64,000 nt of DNA from Leucobacter sp. wl10 (GTDB lineage Bacteria > Actinomycetota > Actinomycetes > Actinomycetales > Microbacteriaceae): assembly GCF_003569785.1 (NCBI RefSeq), contig NZ_KZ984001.1, forward strand, positions 17,070 to 81,069, given 5' to 3'. This document shows positions 1-7,243 of the stretch, piece after piece. The position numbers and the translations under genes were made by a program. A model generated the notes under the pieces. The model saw only the letters and a list, made by a program, of their open reading frames with translations, did no database searches and was not told the origin of the DNA. Numbering within the stretch: the first letter of the stretch is position 1; each line of letters begins with the position of its first letter.

Positions 1-49
1 GGTACTGGGAAAGGCGGGTGTCCGCACCACAGCGACGGAAAGGCCGAAT

Positions 50-571
50 GTGAGCAACTGGTACGTCATTACCGGCGGGCCCAGCTCGGGCAAGACCACC
101 ACCGTGAATCTGCTGCGCGAACGCGGCTTCACCACCACGATCGAGCACGCGCGCCACTATCTCGATCTGCAACGCATCGCCGGCCGCACGGTCGAGGAGG
201 TGCGCGCCAAGCGGCGCGACTTCCAGCGCGGTGTGCTCGACATGCAGCTCGCCGAAGAAGCCGCCCTCGACCCGGAGGCCACCGTCTTCCTCGACCGGGC
301 CCTCCCCGATGCCCTCGCGTATTACCGCTTCCTCGACCTCCCCCCGGACCCGCGTTTGCGCGCCGCGCTCGATCGGGTGCAGTATCGCAAGACGTTCATC
401 CTCGATCTGCTGCCGCTAGCCCCCGACTATGCCCGCACCGAGGATACGGCCGCCCAGCGGCAGATCCACGAGCTGCTGACCGAGGTCTACCGCGCGCTGC
501 CGTTCCCGGTGGTGACGGTCCCCGTGCTGAGTCCCGAGGAGCGCACCCAGTTCATCCTCGACCGCCTCTGA
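50..571 (+). CDS. P-loop ATP/GTP-binding protein, AAA_28/NadR-kinase-like
   Basis: 173 aa. The start is GTG, with GGAAAGG at 37-43 six bases upstream; an overlapping ATG at 48 is in a frame that stops at once. The Walker A loop GGPSSGKTT sits at residues 9-17, directly at the N-terminus. A second hydrophobic strand ending in FLDR (residues about 79-82) looks like the Walker B region of AAA_28 / NadR-type nucleoside or sugar kinases. The length fits that family of about 170-190 aa. It is presumably a soluble cytoplasmic phosphotransferase or NTPase. The substrate cannot be deduced. It has no operon partner in the window, since the next gene begins over 300 bases downstream. Confidence 0.75.
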   Translation: MSNWYVITGGPSSGKTTTVNLLRERGFTTTIEHARHYLDLQRIAGRTVEEVRAKRRDFQRGVLDMQLAEEAALDPEATVFLDRALPDALAYYRFLDLPPDPRLRAALDRVQYRKTFILDLLPLAPDYARTEDTAAQRQIHELLTEVYRALPFPVVTVPVLSPEERTQFILDRL

Positions 572-895
572 CCGCGTGGCCGACGAAGGATCGATGCGAG
601 TTGAGCACCTCATGACGAATCTCATGCGCTCGGCCACGATAACTCCATGCGGGTTCCCGTCGATGGAACTACTCCCTCGGAGAGGGTTGCTATAGGAGTT
701 CGGCGATGGTTCGCAGGATCACGCTCAAGTGATCAAGGCCCATTCAAGACCGCATTACTTTTACAGGCTCATGGGGTTGCGCGCTCCATGTAGTGGTGTC
801 GTTCCTATCTGCGAACGCTGGTGAGCAGAGACCTGGCCGACATTCCGAGACCTCATCGCGCTCAACTCGATCAATGAACTCTCCTTGCTGGAAGG
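572..895. other. Gene-free stretch upstream of the AraC gene
   Basis: No supported reading frame on either strand. The only structure seen is one member (752-780) of an imperfect 27-29 bp repeat that recurs just after the VOC gene at 2108-2136. The promoter of the AraC gene should lie in the last 150 bases, but no clear -35/-10 pair is visible. Confidence 0.6.
752..780 (+). repeat. Direct repeat flanking the araC-VOC pair, copy 1
   Basis: Shares the core TTACAGGCTCA and about 24 of 28 positions with 2108-2136. The two copies bracket the AraC regulator and the VOC gene exactly, one upstream and one starting two bases after the VOC stop codon. Either a relic of module insertion or a shared regulatory site; inference only. 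Confidence 0.5.
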
Positions 896-1705
896 ATGGC
901 TGCTGTGCAGTATCGACGATTTTCTCCCGACCAGCGTCTGGTCGAGACAGTGGAGCACTACTGGGCGGTCGTCGCACCGGCGCAGGCAGAGCAGGTTCGT
1001 GCGGTGCTGATCCCCAACGGCCGTGCCACCGTGCAGTTCTGCCTGGATCAGCCCGGCTATCGGCTTTGTCTCGGATCCTCGGTGCCGGAGGTGAATGCCG
1101 ATGTGTTTCTCCCGGTGACCGCGGAACCGTATGTGCTCGTGCAGGACGGCCCCTCTCACTACGTCGGGGTGCAGTTCACGCCGTGGGGTGCAGCAGAGGT
1201 CTGGCCGGGAGTGCCCGCCGCACCGGTTCCCATCGATTCGCTGTCTCTGGATCGCCCGTCTGCTTCGGCATTGAGAGATGATCCAGCGACAGCCTTGGAC
1301 TCGTGGCTGCTCGCCGCAATGCAAGGCGCTCAGGCGCCGCATGGAAAGGATCTCGTCATGACGGCCGTCCGGCTGATCGATCAGAACGTCGGGCACCTCA
1401 CCGTCTCGAGCGTGGCCGCTCAGCTCGCGGTGTCGCGACCGACACTGTACCGCGCGTTCAACCGATGGATCGGCATCAGCCCCAAGGAGTATCTGTCGGT
1501 GCGCCGCTACGCCTCGTTCACGTCAGCGCTGCAGGAGCGCAAGCCCGGCGACAGTGCGGCGATGTTGGCCGCGGCCACGGGCTACGCCGATCAAGCTCAC
1601 GCTGCGCGGGAGTTTCGACGGCACACGGGCATGACTGCAACGGCTTTCCGCGACCGCTTGGACGGAATCGCTGAGCTGATGTTTCGCGACCTCTCCGGAG
1701 CGTGA
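896..1705 (+). CDS. AraC family transcriptional regulator
   Basis: 269 aa. The N-terminal 150 residues form a sensor domain, and the C-terminal double helix-turn-helix includes LAVSRPTLYRAF and the AraC signature around GYADQAHAAREFRRHTG (residues about 222-238). Start choice is open: ATG at 896 abuts the ribosome site GGAAGG (890-895), so GTG at 905 may be the real start. The stop lies 47 bases before the VOC gene, and AraC-VOC pairs of this type are common in actinobacteria, so it probably controls that gene. The ligand is unknown. A mutated, internally deleted relative of this gene lies at about 4214-4302. Confidence 0.85.
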   Translation: MAAVQYRRFSPDQRLVETVEHYWAVVAPAQAEQVRAVLIPNGRATVQFCLDQPGYRLCLGSSVPEVNADVFLPVTAEPYVLVQDGPSHYVGVQFTPWGAAEVWPGVPAAPVPIDSLSLDRPSASALRDDPATALDSWLLAAMQGAQAPHGKDLVMTAVRLIDQNVGHLTVSSVAAQLAVSRPTLYRAFNRWIGISPKEYLSVRRYASFTSALQERKPGDSAAMLAAATGYADQAHAAREFRRHTGMTATAFRDRLDGIAELMFRDLSGA

Positions 1706-1752
1706 ACGATTCGTTCAAGTCACGATGGTGCTGCCCTCCTACACTCGTTCGC

Positions 1753-2106
1753 ATGGGACGCATTATCCACTTTGAAATCACCGCTGATTCACCCGAGGCT
1801 GTGACGCAGTTCTACGCAGATGCGTTCGGATGGAACAACACGGCATCGCCCTCCCTGCCCGGCTACTACCTGGCGGGCACCGGCGACGGGGACGGGATCG
1901 ACGGCGCGGTGATGAGCCGAGAGTACCGACAGCAGCCGGTGATCATCTGGCTCGAAGTCGAAGACCTCCGCGCCAGCATCGCTGCGGTCGAGGCCGCAGG
2001 CGGAACGCACTCCGATGACATCAACGAGATTCCCGGCCAAGGACTCGTCACCTACGTCACCGACCCCGGCGGCACCCTGCTCGGACTCCGACAGCCAGCC
2101 GGATGA
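1753..2106 (+). CDS. VOC (glyoxalase-fold) family protein
   Basis: 117 aa. The start is taken at ATG 1753, where the family's first beta strand begins (MGRIIHFEI); an upstream in-frame ATG at 1702 would overlap the AraC stop and add a Cys/Pro-rich stretch foreign to the family. The paired beta-alpha-beta-beta-beta layout, with FYADAFGW near residue 21 and a C-terminal DPGG strand, marks a single VOC module that would dimerise. Substrate unknown. It follows the AraC gene closely. Its last 90 bases (2017-2106) are duplicated without mismatch on the opposite strand at 62810-62899, fused to an IS3 transposase. Confidence 0.85.
   Translation: MGRIIHFEITADSPEAVTQFYADAFGWNNTASPSLPGYYLAGTGDGDGIDGAVMSREYRQQPVIIWLEVEDLRASIAAVEAAGGTHSDDINEIPGQGLVTYVTDPGGTLLGLRQPAG
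2017..2106 (+). repeat. 90-bp exact inverted duplication, left copy (VOC 3' end)
   Basis: Base-for-base identical to the reverse complement of 62810-62899. It runs from GACATCAACGAG through the VOC stop codon. Identity ends right after the TGA (next base C here, G in the other copy). Confidence 0.95.
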
Positions 2107-2107
2107 C

Positions 2108-2136
2108 CCCATTGCTCTTACAGGCTCACGGGTCGC
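2108..2136 (+). repeat. Direct repeat flanking the araC-VOC pair, copy 2
   Basis: Imperfect copy of 752-780 (shared core TTACAGGCTCA), beginning two bases after the VOC stop. Confidence 0.5.
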
Positions 2137-2186
2137 ATCAGACGAGATCGTCTGCCGTGGGAACGACGACGGCGTAGAGGTCTGCG

Positions 2187-2758
2187 ATGGCGGCGCAGCT
2201 CGCCGCCGAGCACCCGACGGCGACCGTGGACGCCGACCCGATCTTCATCCGCGAAGGGAAGATCTGGACCGGCGCCGGCCTCACCGCCTGCCTCGACCTC
2301 GCCCTCGCCCTGGTCGCCGACGACTTCGGGCAGGACTACGCGCTGCGAGTCGCCCGGCAGCTCGTGATGTACCTGCAGCGCCCGAGCGGGCAGAGCCAGT
2401 TCAGCGTCTCCCTCGACCCGGTCTCGCCCACGCGCCGCGTGGAAGAGCTCCGCCGCCACATCGCCCAGAGCCTCCACCGACCCCTCCCGGTGACCGATCT
2501 CGCCGCCCACGCGCACGTCGGCGAGCGCCAGCTCACCCGCATCTTCAAGAGCGAACTCGGCATCACTCCCGCCGCCTACGTCGAGGCCGCCAGGGTCGAG
2601 GCCGCCCGGAACCGGCTCGAGACCACCGACGACACCCTCGCCCGCATCGCCGCAGACTGCGGGTTCGGCACCGTCGACACCCTCGCCCGGCCTTCGGCCG
2701 CTCCCTTGGGATCGCACCCACCGAATACCGCAAACGATTCCGCGTCCGCCCGGAATGA
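2187..2758 (+). pseudogene. Broken GlxA-type AraC regulator (5' truncated, frameshifted)
   Basis: The readable frame starts in the middle of a DJ-1/PfpI-like domain (ADPIFIREGKIWTGAG, the C-terminal half of the GlxA amidotransferase-like domain) and runs into an AraC helix-turn-helix (LAAHAHVGERQLTRIFKSEL). The N-terminal half of the DJ-1 domain is missing. Near 2690-2695 a single G appears to be lost: the frame reads ARPSAAPLG, while the +1 frame restores the family ending LGIAPTEYRKRFRVRPE and stops at 2758. The protein is therefore not made whole. It lies between the VOC gene and the MerR-type promoter and has no obvious role. Confidence 0.8.
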
Positions 2759-2827
2759 TCCGGCTCGGAGAGCAGCTACTCAGGACCGTGCTCATGACTC
2801 TGCACGTCGGATACCGCCGCACGCTCC

Positions 2828-2858
2828 TTGATCTCAACTCGACTTGAGGTTCTAGCGT
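2828..2858 (+). promoter_or_regulatory. MerR-type promoter with 19-bp spacer
   Basis: A -35 box TTGATC (2828-2833) and -10 box TAGCGT (2853-2858) are separated by 19 bp. The spacer holds a near-palindrome, CTCAACTCGACTTGAG. An over-long spacer with a CTCAAG-like dyad is the hallmark of promoters activated by MerR-family regulators such as SoxR and CueR. It points at the MFS gene starting at 2943. No MerR gene is present in the window. Confidence 0.7.
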
Positions 2859-2942
2859 AGTCGGGGCGGGGAGTTCCTTGGCATGGTGCGAATCATGTCG
2901 GCGAGCAGCGGCTCTCCCCTGGTCCCGATCGAAAGGTTTCGC

Positions 2943-4181
2943 ATGAGTTCTGCACCGCACACGCCGACCGCCGCCGCACCGGTGACCGCCTCGCGGGGTC
3001 TGCCGCCGGTGGTCTATCTCCTCGGGGCCGTCACCTTCCTGATCGGCACCAGCGAGCTCATCGTCGCCGGCCTGCTCCCGGACATCGCGGCAGCGCTGCA
3101 CACGACCGTCTCCCGAGCCGGCCTGATGATCACCCTGTTCGCTGCGGGCATGATCATCGGCGCACCCGTGATGGCGCTCGCGACCATGCGGCTGCCGCGA
3201 CGCGCGACCCTGATCCTCGCCCTGGTCGTGTTCGGGATCGCACACGTCCTGAGCGCGGTGAGCACCGATCTCACGGTGGTGCTGGTCGCCCGGTTCGTCG
3301 CGGGCATCGCGACCGGCACCTTCTGGGCGGTCGGTTTCGTGGTCGCCGTCGCCGCGTCCGGGCAGGCGGCCGCCGCCCGCGCGACCGGTATCCTCGTGCT
3401 CGGCATCACGCTCGCGAACATCGTCGGTGTGCCGCTGGGCACCGCGCTCGGGCAGGCGCTGACCTGGCAGGGACCGTTCTGGATCCTCGCCGGGCTGTCC
3501 CTGGCGACCGCGCTCCTGCTCACCTGGGTGCTGCCCCCGGACGTGCGGGGACACCGGGCGACACTGCGGGAGGAGGTCGCCTCGATACGGCGGCCGAGGC
3601 TCTGGGCCGTGTACCTGGCGACGGCGCTGATCCAGGCGGCGTTCCTCGCGCCCTACAGTTACGTCGCCCCGCTCTTGACCGATCAGGCCGGCCTGCCCGC
3701 CGCCCTGGTACCGCTGGCTATGCTCGGCTACGGCATCGGCGGCGTGGTGGGCAATATCCTCGGTGGTCGTCTCGGTGACCGGCGCCCCTACGGCACAGTG
3801 AACATCGCCGTCGGTCTGCTCGCGGTGGTCCTCGCAGCGATCGTGTGGTGGGCGACCAGCAGCGTGGTCGCGGTGATCCTGATCGCGCTGGTCGGCGTAT
3901 TCGGGTTCGTCGGGAACCCGATCATGATGTCGCTGATCGCCCGCGCCTCCGGCCCCGCGAACACTCTCGCCATCGCCCTGGGCACCAGCGCCATCCAGAT
4001 CGGCGTCGCCGCAGGCTCCGCCCTCGGCGGAACAGCCTTCGACAGCGGGCTCGGGGTGCGCGGCCCCACCGTCGTCGGGTTCACCGCCGCAGTCCTCGCG
4101 CTGTTCACCCTCCTCGCCCTCACCGCCACCCGCGCCAGGGCCGCGTCAGCCGACGCGCACCGCGTTCAGGCGCCCGAATAG
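2943..4181 (+). CDS. MFS drug exporter, DHA1 (AraJ/Cmx-like) family
   Basis: 412 aa, twelve predicted membrane segments. The ATG at 2943 is chosen because GAAAGG lies at 2931-2936; an ATG at 2883 has no site and adds a non-membrane leader. The opening GTSELIVAGLLPDIA (about residues 37-51) and the following gating region match the 12-TM DHA1 antiporters that export sugars or drugs such as chloramphenicol. Proton-coupled efflux across the cytoplasmic membrane is the likely role; substrate unknown. Transcription probably starts from the MerR-type promoter at 2828-2858. Confidence 0.85.
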   Translation: MSSAPHTPTAAAPVTASRGLPPVVYLLGAVTFLIGTSELIVAGLLPDIAAALHTTVSRAGLMITLFAAGMIIGAPVMALATMRLPRRATLILALVVFGIAHVLSAVSTDLTVVLVARFVAGIATGTFWAVGFVVAVAASGQAAAARATGILVLGITLANIVGVPLGTALGQALTWQGPFWILAGLSLATALLLTWVLPPDVRGHRATLREEVASIRRPRLWAVYLATALIQAAFLAPYSYVAPLLTDQAGLPAALVPLAMLGYGIGGVVGNILGGRLGDRRPYGTVNIAVGLLAVVLAAIVWWATSSVVAVILIALVGVFGFVGNPIMMSLIARASGPANTLAIALGTSAIQIGVAAGSALGGTAFDSGLGVRGPTVVGFTAAVLALFTLLALTATRARAASADAHRVQAPE

Positions 4182-4213
4182 GCCTCCCCCTGGGTGTCGC
4201 CCTCCCGCCGATG

Positions 4214-4302
4214 GAGACGCCCCCGGACCGGTCCCCATCGGTTCACTGTCTCTGGATCGCGCGTTCAACCGATGGGTCGGCATCAGCCCGAAGGAATACC
4301 TG
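4214..4302 (+). pseudogene. Remnant of an araC gene with internal deletion
   Basis: Two pieces of the AraC gene at 896-1705 recur here, joined. 4214-4260 matches 1208-1254 (encoding PVPI-SLSLDR) and 4261-4302 matches 1452-1493 (encoding AFNRW-GISPKEYL), each at roughly 85-90% identity. About 200 bases between them are gone, at a shared CGC. It has no start and cannot encode a regulator. Confidence 0.8.
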
Positions 4303-4321
4303 CCCCAGTTAAGATTCGTCT

Positions 4322-5158
4322 ATGGCTTCCCGGCGGGCACCGATGCGCGAGCCGATTGCGGCCGTGGCGGTCTGGCTGGCGGTCCTCGCGGCGCTGACCA
4401 TCGGTGGCGCGGTCTGGGTCGCCGCCAGCGGCGCGAGCTATCAGGATTTCTCCGTCGCGATCCTGGTCATCGGCTATGCGCCGGCGCTGGCCGCGCTCGT
4501 CGCGGTGAGTGTGCAGCGCGGGATCGGCGGGCTCCGCACGCTGCTCGGGCAGTTCTCGCGTTGGCGTGTGAAGCCCGGTTGGTACGCCGTCGCCGTGCTG
4601 GCTCCGTTGGTCTTCGTGCTCGCCGCGACGGCCGGGGTCGCCCTGCTCTCCGGGAGCCCGCCGCGGGCGTGGATCGTGGCGCCCTCGGCCGATCAGCTGC
4701 CCGCGCTGCTGGGCCCGATCATCGCGGGGTCGCTGGGGGAGGAGCTCGGCTGGCGGGGGTTCGCCCAACCGCGCCTGCAGCTGCGTCAGACAGCGCTCGC
4801 AGCCGCCGTCGCGGTGGGCGCGATCTGGGCGCTCTGGCATATGTGGCCGGCGCTCACCCCCGATGGGCTCGCGCAGCTGACTCCGGCCGACACCGCGCAG
4901 ACCTTCGTGCGGCTGATGGGCACCGCGGTGCTGTACGCCTGGCTCTACAACGGCACGCGCGGGGCGCTCCCCGTGGTCCTCGTCGCCCACGCGGCGCACA
5001 ACATCGCCATCGATCTCACGGCGCCGGAGGTGCTCGACAGCGCGGGCGGGTGGATCATCGCGGGATTGTACGCCGCCGCCGCGGTCCTCGTCGTCGTGCT
5101 GACCGATCCGGGCACCCTCACCCGTCGTGGGCGTGGGCCCGCCCCGGCACGGAGCTGA
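4322..5158 (+). CDS. CPBP-family intramembrane glutamic protease
   Basis: 278 aa with about eight membrane segments. The ABI/CPBP motifs are in order: EELGWRG (E140 and E141, then R), WALWHMW about 30 residues later, and HAAHN (about residue 223-227). In this family the paired Glu, Arg and His/Asn residues form the intramembrane active site used for CAAX processing, bacteriocin immunity or signalling-protein cleavage. No good ribosome site precedes ATG 4322; ATG 4343 is an alternative. It overlaps no neighbour, and its substrate is unknown. Confidence 0.85.
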   Translation: MASRRAPMREPIAAVAVWLAVLAALTIGGAVWVAASGASYQDFSVAILVIGYAPALAALVAVSVQRGIGGLRTLLGQFSRWRVKPGWYAVAVLAPLVFVLAATAGVALLSGSPPRAWIVAPSADQLPALLGPIIAGSLGEELGWRGFAQPRLQLRQTALAAAVAVGAIWALWHMWPALTPDGLAQLTPADTAQTFVRLMGTAVLYAWLYNGTRGALPVVLVAHAAHNIAIDLTAPEVLDSAGGWIIAGLYAAAAVLVVVLTDPGTLTRRGRGPAPARS

Positions 5159-5257
5159 TGTTCATGACGCTCCACTCCGAACTGAGGGTCGTGCGAGTCA
5201 TCGAGCCCTCACCTGCCCGGCTCGTCCGCCGAGGGCGCCGGGGATCGGCGGCACCTC

Positions 5258-7183
5258 CTATTCGGTGACGTTGATGATCATGGTCAGGCCGCCGGCGCCG
5301 TCGGTTTCGACGTTGTTGTTGGTGGTGTGGTGGTTGATGTGGCAGTGGATGAGCCACTGGCCGGGCTCGAGCGCGTTCCAGAGCACGTCGTAGCGTTGTC
5401 CCGGCCCGACGTTGATCGTGTCGGCCTGGAACTGCTGCTCCGTGGTGAGGGCCGCGCCGTCGCGGGCGACGACGGTGAACGGACCGCCGTGGATGTGCAT
5501 CGGGTGGATGTCGATGGTGTTCGAGCCGATGAACCGCACCCGGAGGGTCTCCCCCACCTTCATGTCGATGGTCTCGGTGGCCGGGTACGCCTTGCCGTTG
5601 ATGGTGAAGTAGTTCGGCATGCCCCCTTCCATCGGCATCGCCGGATACGTCAGCCCCTCCCGGGACAGCCACTCCTGCAACTGGATCGTGTACTCGTGAT
5701 CGGCGGGCGGCTGCGCGGCCGCATCGGCGGGGTCGATGATCAGCGCCCCGTACAAGCCGAGCGCCTGCTGCCGGTCGGCGTGGTCGTGGGAGTGGTAGAA
5801 GAACGTGCCCCACTGCTTCACCGTGTACTCGTACCGGTAGGTGTCGCCGGGTTGGATGGGATCCTGGGTGATCCCGGCGGGCCCGTCCATCTCGTTGGGC
5901 ACGTCCAGGCCGTGCCAGTGCACGGTCGTGGACTCGTCGAGCTCGTTGGTGACGTCGATGCGGATCCGGTCGCCCTGGGTGAACTGCAGCCGAGGCCCGG
6001 GGATCTGCCCGTTGTATGCGTACGCGTCGACGGTGACGCCGGGGAGGATCTCCCAGCGGATCTGCGACACGGTCAGCTCGAACACCTTCACCCCGCCCTC
6101 GATGCGGGCGGGTTCCAGCACCTCATCACCGCGGGTGTCCACGTCGTAGGCGGCGGTCGCAGCTCGCGGGTCGACGGCGGCCATGTCCCGCATCGCCTCG
6201 GCGGGGGTGTCACGGGTCATGATCATGCCGGGCGGCATGATCAGCCCGCCGACGTCGTGCGCGCTGAGAGTCATGTTGACGGCGTTCGCGGGGGCGACCA
6301 TCCCGACCACGAGCGCGATCGCGGAGAACGCGCCGACCACGGTCAGCTGCGGCACGGTCACCCGGCCGGCGCCGGAGGGCTGGTGCGCCTCGTGCCCCGA
6401 CCCCGGAGACGACGCCCCGCCCCCGGTCTCGTCGTGGCCGGCGTGCGCGTCGTGGCCAGCGTGCGCCTCCGGCGGCTGCGGGCTGTGCTCGGCGTGCGCT
6501 TCCGGGCGGGTGGCGGGCTGGGGGCGGACGGTCATCAGGCCGTGCTTGAGTCCCTTCTTCACCATCCACACGTTCACGGGGTAAGCGAGCACGAACCCGA
6601 CCGCGATCCCGAAGCTCATCACCGCCCAGAACAGCAGCTCGGTGGGCAGCATGGCGCGCATGTCGCGGCCCATCATTAGCAGCGACATCACCGGCGCCAT
6701 GCCCGCCATCATCAGGTTCATGCTGATGAACTCGGGCAGGAACGAGCGGCGCACGTTCTGCCAGTAGCTGCCGCCCATCATGTTCTTCATGAACAGGGCC
6801 TGGAACACGAACAGCCCGAACGCGAACCCGGCGACGTACTCGATGATCAGATCCAGCCACATGGGCAGGCCCAGCGACGCGACGACGACGGCGGCGACGA
6901 TGATGCCGGTGGCATCGCCAGCGACGCAGTGGATGGTCGAGCCGATGCCCTGCTTCCACAGCGGCCGGGTGAACTCCTCATGCTCTCCGGGCCGTGGCTC
7001 CTTGTCCGCGAGCACGTACAGCAGCGCCCCGATCGGGCCCAGGTAGAGGGTGACCAGGATGAAGCCCCACTTCATCACCGCCGGTTCCGGGTTGTGGCGG
7101 AACTGGTCCACCCCGACCCAGATCGTGCTGATCGCGACCAGCACGAACCAGCCGGCCAGGAAGTAGTCGATCGGTTGGATCAT
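5258..7183 (-). CDS. DUF4396-multicopper oxidase membrane fusion protein
   Basis: 641 aa. Residues 1-220 are a four-helix membrane domain of DUF4396 type (YFLAGWFVLVA onward, then two paired helices). A His/Ala/Pro-rich linker follows (about 228-275, with several HAGHD/HAEH units). A further membrane helix leads into an external two-domain cupredoxin. Copper motifs are HWHG, HSH, HPMHIHG and HCHINHH, giving the type 1 site and the trinuclear T2/T3 site. This predicts a membrane-anchored oxidase facing outward, oxidising Cu(I) or an organic substrate with O2. AAGGAG precedes the ATG. A copper-operator-like dyad lies just upstream (7217-7240). Confidence 0.9.
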   Translation of the reverse strand: MIQPIDYFLAGWFVLVAISTIWVGVDQFRHNPEPAVMKWGFILVTLYLGPIGALLYVLADKEPRPGEHEEFTRPLWKQGIGSTIHCVAGDATGIIVAAVVVASLGLPMWLDLIIEYVAGFAFGLFVFQALFMKNMMGGSYWQNVRRSFLPEFISMNLMMAGMAPVMSLLMMGRDMRAMLPTELLFWAVMSFGIAVGFVLAYPVNVWMVKKGLKHGLMTVRPQPATRPEAHAEHSPQPPEAHAGHDAHAGHDETGGGASSPGSGHEAHQPSGAGRVTVPQLTVVGAFSAIALVVGMVAPANAVNMTLSAHDVGGLIMPPGMIMTRDTPAEAMRDMAAVDPRAATAAYDVDTRGDEVLEPARIEGGVKVFELTVSQIRWEILPGVTVDAYAYNGQIPGPRLQFTQGDRIRIDVTNELDESTTVHWHGLDVPNEMDGPAGITQDPIQPGDTYRYEYTVKQWGTFFYHSHDHADRQQALGLYGALIIDPADAAAQPPADHEYTIQLQEWLSREGLTYPAMPMEGGMPNYFTINGKAYPATETIDMKVGETLRVRFIGSNTIDIHPMHIHGGPFTVVARDGAALTTEQQFQADTINVGPGQRYDVLWNALEPGQWLIHCHINHHTTNNNVETDGAGGLTMIINVTE

Positions 7184-7216
7184 GTACCTCAGCTCCTTAT
7201 TCCTGCACGGTCACTC

Positions 7217-7240
7217 GTACCCTATGCCCCCTCCGGGTAC
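7217..7240 (-). promoter_or_regulatory. Candidate copper operator upstream of the multicopper oxidase
   Basis: Inverted repeat GTACCC (7217-7222) / GGGTAC (7235-7240) with a C-rich 12-base spacer, 34 bases before the oxidase ATG. It resembles the TACCCC-N3-GGGGTA boxes found at 19526 and 24996 but with longer spacing, so the assignment to CsoR is tentative. Confidence 0.4.
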
Positions 7241-7243
7241 CGT

